From assembly GCA_036170795.1 (NCBI GenBank), contig JAVHPX010000042.1, forward strand, positions 1 to 10,350: DNA of 10,350 nucleotides, read 5' to 3'. The translations under genes and the position numbers were made by a program. How positions within the stretch are numbered: position 1 is the stretch's first letter; every line of letters starts with the position of its first letter. Origin of the DNA: UBA8515 sp036170795 (lineage in GTDB: Bacteria > Patescibacteriota > Minisyncoccia > Phycocordibacterales > UBA9973). Of the stretch, positions 4,534-10,350 are shown piece by piece. The notes under the pieces were generated by a model. The model did no database searches. It was not told the origin of the DNA and was given only the letters and a program-made list of their open reading frames with translations.

Positions 4534-6045
4534 ATGAAAAAACGGTCAGATCAACAAAAAATAGGATTTTTTATTAAAGAATTAAGAGAACATCGCAAGC
4601 TTACACAAGGAGCATTTGCAAAAGAACTCGGTACTTCTCAAAGTGCTGTTGCTCGTATGGAGAAGGGCAATCAAAACTTCTCTACAGAATTACTTTCAAA
4701 AATTAGTACTGTACTTGAACATCAAATAGTATCTATTAATAATTCAATAGATTTTAAAATAGTCGGTGGGAAAAAACTTTATGGTAGTATAACAACTAGC
4801 TTTTCAAAAAATGGATCAGTAGGACTCCTATGTGCTTCACTTTTAAACCGTGGTATTACAACTCTTCATGGTATAGCACGTATAGAAGAGGTTTATAGAG
4901 TTATAGAAATTCTTGAAAGTATCGGAGTGAAAATTATTTGGACAAATAAAAATACTGTAGAAATTACTCCACCCAAAATTTTTAAATTAGAAAAATTAAA
5001 TGTAGAATCAGCTATTCGTACTCGATCTATTATCATGCTCATAGGTCCACTTATTCACCTACTACCAACATTTTCTATTCCCCATGCACAGGGTTGCAAT
5101 CTTGGTAAACGTACTATCTCTGCTCACAAATACGCACTTGATGAATTGGGTGCCAAAATTAAAACAACAAATACAACTTACGATATAACTGTCAGTACAC
5201 TTAAGCCTGTTGATATTGTTATGTATGAAGCTGGAGATACAGCTTGTGAAAATATATTAATGGCAACAGCAAAAATTGAAGGAACCACAACTATTGAGTG
5301 TGCTAGTGGTAACTATATGGTTCAAGAAATGTGCTTCTTCTTGCAAAAGCTTGGTGTAAAAATTGATGGCATAGGTACAGGTACACTTATAGTACAAGGA
5401 GTGAAAGAAATAAATATAAACGTTGAATATCATAATAGTGAAGATCCAATCGAATCTATGATGTTTATCTCTGCAGCTATAGTAACTGATTCAACTCTAA
5501 CGATTAATAGATGTCCAATTGATTTCTTAACACTTGAACTTTATAAACTTAAAAAAATGGGATTAAAATATAAAGTTTTGAAAAAATATTTTTCAAAAAA
5601 TGAAAAGACAAAACTAATTGATATAGAAATATTACCAAGTATATTAAAAGCCCCTTATGATAAAATCCATGCAAATCCTTATCCTGGAATAAATATAGAC
5701 AATCTTCCCTTTTTTGTACCTATCGCTGTGCGAGCTACTGGAACAACTTTAATCCACGATTGGTTCTATGAGAATCGTGCAATATATGCGACTGAACTCA
5801 ATCGACTTGGGGCAAGCATCACTCTTGCTGATCCACATAGAATATATATTACTGGTGGTACCCCTCTTACAGCAGCTCAAGTCGTCTGCCCACCAGCGCT
5901 ACGTCCATCTATGGTCATATTGATAGCAATGATGGCTGCTTCAGGTACTTCAATACTACGTAATGTCTATATGATAAAACGTGGATATGAAGATGTCGCT
6001 GTACGGCTGAACTCGATCGGAGCAGATATTACAATAATGAAGTGA
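4534..6045 (+). CDS. murA: MurA-type enolpyruvyl transferase fused to an XRE-type helix-turn-helix
   Basis: MurA adds enolpyruvate from PEP to UDP-GlcNAc, the first committed step of peptidoglycan synthesis. The 503-aa protein has two parts. Residues 10-64 form an XRE/Cro-like HTH (IKELREHRKLTQGAFAKELG, then TSQSAVARMEKG). Residues 73-503 are an EPSP-synthase-fold MurA. The lysine-asparagine pair K92/N93, the reactive cysteine C188 in GCNLGKR with R193, D389 and R457 (ALRPS) line up with E. coli K22/N23, C115, R120, D305 and R397. The end, YMIKRGYEDVAVRLNSIGADI, is typical. Usual length is about 420, so the HTH accounts for the excess. Two motifs are altered: the usual RPVDLH after the cysteine loop is RTISAH, and the EPEI region reads GNYMVQE. 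The enzyme is thus divergent, and a paralogue with a mainly regulatory role is possible. The mRNA is probably leaderless. Confidence 0.9.
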   Translation: MKKRSDQQKIGFFIKELREHRKLTQGAFAKELGTSQSAVARMEKGNQNFSTELLSKISTVLEHQIVSINNSIDFKIVGGKKLYGSITTSFSKNGSVGLLCASLLNRGITTLHGIARIEEVYRVIEILESIGVKIIWTNKNTVEITPPKIFKLEKLNVESAIRTRSIIMLIGPLIHLLPTFSIPHAQGCNLGKRTISAHKYALDELGAKIKTTNTTYDITVSTLKPVDIVMYEAGDTACENILMATAKIEGTTTIECASGNYMVQEMCFFLQKLGVKIDGIGTGTLIVQGVKEININVEYHNSEDPIESMMFISAAIVTDSTLTINRCPIDFLTLELYKLKKMGLKYKVLKKYFSKNEKTKLIDIEILPSILKAPYDKIHANPYPGINIDNLPFFVPIAVRATGTTLIHDWFYENRAIYATELNRLGASITLADPHRIYITGGTPLTAAQVVCPPALRPSMVILIAMMAASGTSILRNVYMIKRGYEDVAVRLNSIGADITIMK

Positions 6046-6063
6046 TATCTAAATATAATAAAA

Positions 6064-7437
6064 TTATTCAATTATTGTCATATCAGAAGCTCTAATTTCT
6101 TTTTCTTCATAATCATCAATATTTTTTCTACGCACAAAAAATATACCCAAAAAAGCAATAAAAATAATAACAACAAGCCCAAGCCAAGCAAATGTATTAT
6201 TTGATACTTTTGTTGAAAGTACCGCAGTACTCGCACCAAGATCATTTAAATTTATAACTTCTGGAATATTTTCTATTTGATTATTTTTTATATTTTCTAA
6301 TTTTATAATATTCCCTTTTAAAATTTTATTAACTGAATCTTTTATTATTGGTATTATTTTATTTGGATATGTAGCAAAAATTTGACCAGAAGAATCTACT
6401 ATCGTAATAGAGTTTAAATCGTTTAAATCAAAACCAGTAATTTTAGGAGAAAGTTTAAGCTTTTTATTTGGTAAAATTATCATATCTTCAGGAATAAGAA
6501 AAGAATGTACACTTCCCTTCACAATAAAGTCACGAAGAGACATTTCGTAGCTTGAATTATTCTCTATTTCTACAAATGGATCAATAGAAGTTCCCACAGA
6601 ACTTATAACAATTCCTGACGGAATGACCTTTATAACTAATCTATCTGTTGCATCGGGTTTAATATTAAAACTTGATTCAGAATAAGAAAGAGTAAGCACA
6701 TAGTCTCCTGGATACTGATAAGTATATCCAAATGAATCAGAAGTTTGACTACTTTTAATCATGCCGTCCCCAAAATTCCAAACAAATTTACCGAAAATTA
6801 CTTTTTCTTTGCTTTTACCTGTAGTAACATGATCGATGATAAAAGGAACTCCTGCTGTAACAACTTTCGGAGAAATAATTTTTGTTGCTATATTGTAAAC
6901 TTTTATTTCTTCTTTTGGAGAGCTTGAGTTTGAAGTATTTCCACTTGTACTAGTACTACTTATCTCATTAATACTACTATTTGTATTTGTATCTGGTGGT
7001 GTAATTGCTCCGCCATAAGATTTATTAGCTATAACAATTTTTTTATCTTTACTAAGACCTAAAATTCCTTTGTCATCAATGGTTAAATTACCATAAAATA
7101 ATAAATCTGTAATATTAGAATTTTTATTTTTAAAATCATCAATAGTAGTAGAAGAAGCTTTTGCTATTACTGCAGAAGAATTAGGAGTTAAAATTGAAGA
7201 ACTATCAGCATTAATAGCATGATAATGCCAAGAAGTTCCATCATAATCAGCGACAAACCAATCTGTAAGAGTTACATCATTTGAATCATTATTTAAAATC
7301 TTAATCCATAAATGATTAGTTTTTACTTCAGGATTATAATTTACTTCAGTAATTTCTAGAGAAGCATGAGCAACATTGGTAAAAGAAAAAAGAATTACTG
7401 ATAAGATAATATAATTTTTAATTCTTATAATAGACAT
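6064..7437 (-). CDS. Secreted, membrane-anchored protein with LTD-PKD-LTD-like domains
   Basis: The 457-aa protein begins with a signal peptide (residues 1-25, cleavage likely after AHA). A lamin-tail-like domain follows, opening LEITEVNYNPEVKTNHLWIK (27-46) and continuing through TDWFVADYDGTSWHY. Next are a Ser/Thr/Asn-rich linker (about 150-175), a PKD domain with the hallmark WNFGDG (220-225) and YPGDYVLTL (242-250), and a second lamin-tail-like repeat (about 276-358, IVISSVGTS and PFVEIENNSSYEMSLRDF). It ends with one membrane helix (about 416-435) and a short charged cytoplasmic tail (RRKNIDDYEEKE). It should sit on the outer face of the cell membrane, and the domains suggest binding or adhesion; no enzyme motif is visible. 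It starts 10 nt after the ATPase gene, so the two are likely one operon. Its end faces the murA end across 18 nt with no clear terminator. Confidence 0.85.
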   Translation of the reverse strand: MSIIRIKNYIILSVILFSFTNVAHASLEITEVNYNPEVKTNHLWIKILNNDSNDVTLTDWFVADYDGTSWHYHAINADSSSILTPNSSAVIAKASSTTIDDFKNKNSNITDLLFYGNLTIDDKGILGLSKDKKIVIANKSYGGAITPPDTNTNSSINEISSTSTSGNTSNSSSPKEEIKVYNIATKIISPKVVTAGVPFIIDHVTTGKSKEKVIFGKFVWNFGDGMIKSSQTSDSFGYTYQYPGDYVLTLSYSESSFNIKPDATDRLVIKVIPSGIVISSVGTSIDPFVEIENNSSYEMSLRDFIVKGSVHSFLIPEDMIILPNKKLKLSPKITGFDLNDLNSITIVDSSGQIFATYPNKIIPIIKDSVNKILKGNIIKLENIKNNQIENIPEVINLNDLGASTAVLSTKVSNNTFAWLGLVVIIFIAFLGIFFVRRKNIDDYEEKEIRASDMTIIE

Positions 7438-7447
7438 AATAATAAAT

Positions 7448-9607
7448 TTATTCTAATACTTTTCGTAATACATCTTCAGGTACTTCCTTTTTTGTTTTTT
7501 GTTTCTGCCATAAATCGGTTTGAGTTATATTTTCTTTTTTAGGTTTTTCTTCTTCTTTTAATTGTTCTATTTTAGTCTCATCTTTTTTAAGATTAGAATT
7601 ACTTTCAGAATCACCAAAATTCTTCCCGAAGGACTGTTCTTTTGGAGTAATTTCTTCTAAAGAACTACCCTTTGAGAGACCCTTTTGAAAATTATGACTA
7701 GTTATACCTGCTAGTAATTCTTTCAATGATGCTTTTTTTTCTTCTGATGCTTCTTTAATTGGTGTCGATGTATGCGTCAGTGTAAAATTTTCATTTTTCT
7801 TTAATCTTGAAAGTGAAATTGGAGTAACTGTAGGACTTTTAATACTTAGAGTATTATCTTCTTTTATGGATTTATTTTTATTATTTACTCCAATTTTTTG
7901 AAGAAGACCCTTTAATAGGGGTGACGGACCAGAATGTTTTCGTTCAGGTATTTTATGTGATGAATAATTATTATTAATATTCAATTTATTATCATGAGAT
8001 TTTATAGCTGTATTATTATATTGTGATATATTTTTAGATATAGGCACTTTAGATTTTATGCTTACATCAGTAAATTCAATACCTAAATCAGCAAGAAGAG
8101 AAGTAGATATTTTTTCTTCTTGACGAGCTGATCGTGAAGCCACAAATCCAGTTTGTGATTTAAGTTCCCCGCTTTTAATCTTGAACATACAGTCCTTGCA
8201 GTATACTGGTCTACCCTCCTTAGGTTCGAATGGCACCATAGTCACCTTGCCACAGTTTGAACAGTCAGCTTTAAACTTAGCTTCACCATCTCCGACTTGG
8301 AGCATGCCACTCCATTTAGAAATTTCTGCTTCTACTTCTTCTCGTGGTCGAGCATATAGCTTACGAGAAGATTCTATAATTTTCTCTTTTACTCCAGCAG
8401 AGAGATTTATCTTCATCGGTGGAAGCGTACTTGCAGAGAAAGGCCTACTTGTAACACCATCAATCATGAGCTTCAGATACACATGGAAGTTCGGCAAGTT
8501 CACTAAGTCTTGTGCAGTAAATTCTGGTTCAAATTCCTTCTCAATAAAATCAGCATCATCTGCCCCGACACGGAATATGACCATCGTCCCGACGTTACCA
8601 AAAACAGCATCACGCACTGCAGTACCATTCTCATTGGAAAGTTGTGCAGTGTATTGATGGGCAATTATAAGATTCAGACGGTATTTGCGAGCTTCCGAGA
8701 GAATATTGGCAAATGAATCAGTAGCGAAGTTCTGGAATTCGTCCACATATAAATAGAAATCTTTACGCTCATCTTCTGGTATACGCACGCGCTCCATGGC
8801 TGCGAGCTGGATCTTTGTAATAATCATACCACCCAAAAGTGCGGAATTATCTTCACCAACACGACCCTTCGATACATTGACAAGGAAAATTTTCCCTTCG
8901 TTCATGATTTTGAAAATGTCTATTGTAGATTTGGATTGACCGACAACATTACGAATGATCGACGTGGAAAGAAATTGACCGACTTTGTTCTGAATCGGAG
9001 CAATAGCTTCATTTCTAAATTGTTCACGCCACTGTTCATATTCGTGAACCCAAAAAGCTTTAACCACTGGATCTTTTAAATTACCGATAATCATCTGACG
9101 ATAATCTTTATCAACGAGAAGTCTAGGAATACCAAGAAGTGTAGTGCCAGGAGTATCAAGGAGTGCAAGAATCGCATTATTTAAAATATATTCCATACGA
9201 GAACTCCAGGCATTAGCCCAGATCTTCGTAAATATTCCCATAAGCCCTGAAGCCACTAAGTGCTTATACCTAGGGTCTTCAAGAGCTATAACATTAAACC
9301 CTACATTGAAATCAATATCAGCAGGATTAAAGTAAATTACATCTTTAACTCTGTGTTCTGGAATAAAATGAAGTATTTCTTCTACGAGCTCACCGTGAGG
9401 ATCAACCACACAGACACCTTCTCCATTATTTATATTCTGAACTATAAGATTTGAAAGGAGAACAGATTTACCAGTACCAGACTTACCGAGGATATACATA
9501 TGCTGACGACGATCCTTACGTTTGATGCCAAAGATATTATTGCTATTACGAAAATTCGTCCTGCCAAAGTAGGTTATATCTCGATTGTGTGGAATTTCGT
9601 TGTCCAT
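7448..9607 (-). CDS. VirD4/TraD/HerA-like DNA-translocating ATPase with zinc ribbon
   Basis: The 719-aa protein opens with a short lead and the FGIKRKDRRQHMYILGKSGTGKS region, Walker A at 41-48. VCVVDPHGELVEEIL follows (65-79), then Walker B YLYVDEFQ (285-292) and the post-Walker segment IIAHQYTAQL (314-323). This is the type IV secretion coupling-protein family, which moves DNA or protein substrates with ATP. No membrane helix is visible, so a separate membrane partner would be expected; none is in the window. A zinc ribbon (C449, C452, C470, C473, with VPFEP-x-x-GRPVYC) follows the motor. The last 220 or so residues are a low-complexity, Lys/Ser/Asn/Glu-rich, probably disordered tail. The motor-coding part is visibly less AT-rich than the tail, as expected for a conserved core. 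The likely role is DNA uptake, transfer or pilus-linked transport; which one is unknown. Confidence 0.88.
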   Translation of the reverse strand: MDNEIPHNRDITYFGRTNFRNSNNIFGIKRKDRRQHMYILGKSGTGKSVLLSNLIVQNINNGEGVCVVDPHGELVEEILHFIPEHRVKDVIYFNPADIDFNVGFNVIALEDPRYKHLVASGLMGIFTKIWANAWSSRMEYILNNAILALLDTPGTTLLGIPRLLVDKDYRQMIIGNLKDPVVKAFWVHEYEQWREQFRNEAIAPIQNKVGQFLSTSIIRNVVGQSKSTIDIFKIMNEGKIFLVNVSKGRVGEDNSALLGGMIITKIQLAAMERVRIPEDERKDFYLYVDEFQNFATDSFANILSEARKYRLNLIIAHQYTAQLSNENGTAVRDAVFGNVGTMVIFRVGADDADFIEKEFEPEFTAQDLVNLPNFHVYLKLMIDGVTSRPFSASTLPPMKINLSAGVKEKIIESSRKLYARPREEVEAEISKWSGMLQVGDGEAKFKADCSNCGKVTMVPFEPKEGRPVYCKDCMFKIKSGELKSQTGFVASRSARQEEKISTSLLADLGIEFTDVSIKSKVPISKNISQYNNTAIKSHDNKLNINNNYSSHKIPERKHSGPSPLLKGLLQKIGVNNKNKSIKEDNTLSIKSPTVTPISLSRLKKNENFTLTHTSTPIKEASEEKKASLKELLAGITSHNFQKGLSKGSSLEEITPKEQSFGKNFGDSESNSNLKKDETKIEQLKEEEKPKKENITQTDLWQKQKTKKEVPEDVLRKVLE

Positions 9608-9618
9608 AGATTAATTTT

Positions 9619-9647
9619 ATTATACAAGTTTTAGTAAATTTTGTAAA
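9619..9647 (-). promoter_or_regulatory. Promoter of the ATPase/LTD-protein operon
   Basis: On the minus strand: TTTACA (9647-9642), a 17-bp spacer, TATAAT (9624-9619), ending 11 nt before the ATG at 9607. The expected transcript start leaves a leader of only about 5 nt, with no Shine-Dalgarno. Confidence 0.65.
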
Positions 9648-9657
9648 TAATAAATCA

Positions 9658-9685
9658 TTGACAAATACAGTAATTAATGTATAGT
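9658..9685 (+). promoter_or_regulatory. Promoter of the 50-codon membrane ORF
   Basis: A consensus -35, TTGACA (9658-9663), a 16-bp spacer and TATAGT (9680-9685); an overlapping TAGTAT at 9682-9687 with an 18-bp spacer is an alternative. The ATG is at 9702. It is divergent from the ATPase promoter, 10 bp away between -35 boxes. Confidence 0.6.
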
Positions 9686-9701
9686 ATAAAGAAAAAATAA
9701 T

Positions 9702-9854
9702 ATGGATTTATTCAATCAACTAAAAGCTCTGCAGACAGTTGAAGATACTCTCTTTCCTGCAACAATGCTTATCTTCACTCTTTTGTCTATATACCCAATA
9801 TTTAAAATTGGATTTATAGAATGGAGAAAAAAATATATTTACCCGTGGACGTGA
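9702..9854 (+). CDS. Small single-pass membrane protein (50 aa), unknown function
   Basis: The frame encodes MDLFNQLKALQTVEDTLFPA, then one hydrophobic segment (about residues 17-39, rich in Ile, Leu, Phe), then a basic end (WRKKYIYPWT). The positive charges after the helix suggest an N-out, C-in arrangement by the positive-inside rule. I recognise no family. It is supported as a gene by a consensus TTGACA promoter just upstream and by a terminator hairpin whose loop contains the TGA stop. A short polypeptide or small RNA from the same transcript cannot be told apart from sequence alone. It stands alone between the divergent ATPase operon and the next membrane-protein gene, which has its own promoter. 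Confidence 0.58.
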   Translation: MDLFNQLKALQTVEDTLFPATMLIFTLLSIYPIFKIGFIEWRKKYIYPWT

Positions 9855-9876
9855 ATTCGTCCATGGGTTATTTTAT
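9841..9876 (+). terminator. Intrinsic terminator overlapping the small ORF stop codon
   Basis: ACCCGTGGACG (9841-9851) pairs with CGTCCATGGGT (9858-9868), 11 bp with one G-T wobble, and the 6-nt loop TGAATT contains the stop codon. A T-rich run (TATTTTAT) follows. The stem uses the last codons of the small ORF. Confidence 0.82.
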
Positions 9877-9882
9877 TATAAA

Positions 9883-9891
9883 TGATATAAT
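9883..9891 (+). promoter_or_regulatory. Extended -10 promoter for the multi-pass membrane protein
   Basis: TGATATAAT is a perfect extended -10 element ending 9 nt before the ATG at 9901, giving a leader of about 0-3 nt. It follows the preceding terminator directly. Confidence 0.6.
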
Positions 9892-9900
9892 TATTAAATA

Positions 9901-10350
9901 ATGATTCCTATATATTTTGCCTATCTGACAATACCAATAGCATTATTATCAATATCACTTTATATAAGAGGTATCATTTTAGGTAAGGTAAAACCAAACA
10001 GAGTGACTTGGATATTTTGGAGTATTGCACCAATAATTGGATCTTATTTTAGTTATAAATCTGGAGTACCTATCCCATATGTTCTTGGAACATTTATGGC
10101 TGGTTTTGGATGTCTATTTGTTGTCTTTGCATCATTCCTTACTAAAAATGCATATTGGGAAACGACAAAGTTTGATATTGGCTGTGGAATACTATCTGCA
10201 GTATCAATCATTATATGGATTACAACAAAAAATGGAATACTATCTTTATCATTCGCTATTTTGGCAGATTTTTTTGCTGGACTACCTACAATGACAAAAA
10301 GTTGGAAGCATAGTGATACAGAAACTATTGCACCATATGGACTTGGAGTC
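9901..10350 (+). CDS. Multi-pass membrane protein, PQ-loop-like repeats (partial)
   Basis: The open frame has 150 codons with no stop, so it continues past the right edge. It begins MIPIYFAYLTIPIALLSISL and shows about five hydrophobic helices in the visible part (near residues 2-22, 36-51, 59-80, 93-110 and 112-130). Helix 1 is followed by LGKVKPNRVTWIFWSIAP, and the fifth helix region ends AILADFFAGLPTMTKSWKH. The K-P-N-R-x-T-W and A-D-x-x-A-G-L-P-T patterns recall the two halves of PQ-loop/SWEET-like proteins, and I believe similar proteins occur in Parcubacteria; neither point could be tested here. Substrate and role are unknown. The ATG at 9901 is chosen because an extended -10 promoter lies just upstream. 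Confidence 0.8.
   Translation, partial: MIPIYFAYLTIPIALLSISLYIRGIILGKVKPNRVTWIFWSIAPIIGSYFSYKSGVPIPYVLGTFMAGFGCLFVVFASFLTKNAYWETTKFDIGCGILSAVSIIIWITTKNGILSLSFAILADFFAGLPTMTKSWKHSDTETIAPYGLGV

Noticed and set aside
6046..6063. Terminator between the converging murA and LTD-protein genes
   Set aside because: The 18-nt gap has no convincing stem-loop; transcripts probably overlap.
1..10350. CRISPR array, insertion sequence transposase, or recoded TGA
   Set aside because: No regularly spaced repeats or transposase motifs are visible; TGA acts as a stop for murA and the small ORF, and conserved tryptophans are TGG.

Overview
The window looks like a chromosomal segment from a streamlined, AT-rich bacterium of the Candidate Phyla Radiation (Patescibacteria, most like the Parcubacteria group). 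This is inferred from protein style, not from a marker-gene tree. Supporting signs are very short intergenic gaps, almost no Shine-Dalgarno sequences, several promoters whose -10 box sits 6-11 nt before the ATG (leaderless or near-leaderless mRNAs), a soluble VirD4/TraD-like ATPase with a zinc ribbon, and a surface protein with lamin-tail and PKD domains. Tryptophan is written TGG and TGA is used as a stop, so the standard bacterial code fits.

Layout. Left edge (1-560, minus strand): the start of a probable GAF/sensor-kinase-type protein running off the window, then a 100-aa helical protein of unknown function. 690-1902 (plus): miaA, then tRNA-Trp(CCA), then a strong bidirectional terminator. 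1907-4493 (minus): murB, tRNA-Leu(CAA), alr and rpmG (L33) read toward that terminator. 4534-6045 (plus): a murA-type gene with an N-terminal XRE-type helix-turn-helix, divergent from murB across a 40-bp gap. 6064-9607 (minus): a VirD4/HerA-like ATPase followed by a LTD-PKD-LTD membrane-anchored surface protein. 9702-10350 (plus): a 50-codon single-pass membrane ORF and the start of a multi-pass membrane protein that runs off the right edge.

How the genes work together. alr (D-alanine supply), murB and murA (the two steps making UDP-MurNAc) form a peptidoglycan-precursor cluster. MurA carries a DNA-binding domain, and an 18-bp perfect palindrome fills the overlapping murA/murB promoters, so MurA may regulate both first-step genes itself. 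miaA modifies A37 of tRNAs with A36-A37-A38, and both tRNAs here have that signature.

Most unusual structure. Both tRNA genes have been invaded at one end by a short non-coding element (about 145 and 113 bp) built to the same plan: a direct duplicate of the tRNA end, an inverted copy with one transition, and AT-rich perfect hairpins. The tRNA-Trp element also has a GC-rich core unlike its surroundings. I regard these elements and the HTH-MurA/operator system as the two items most worth following up.
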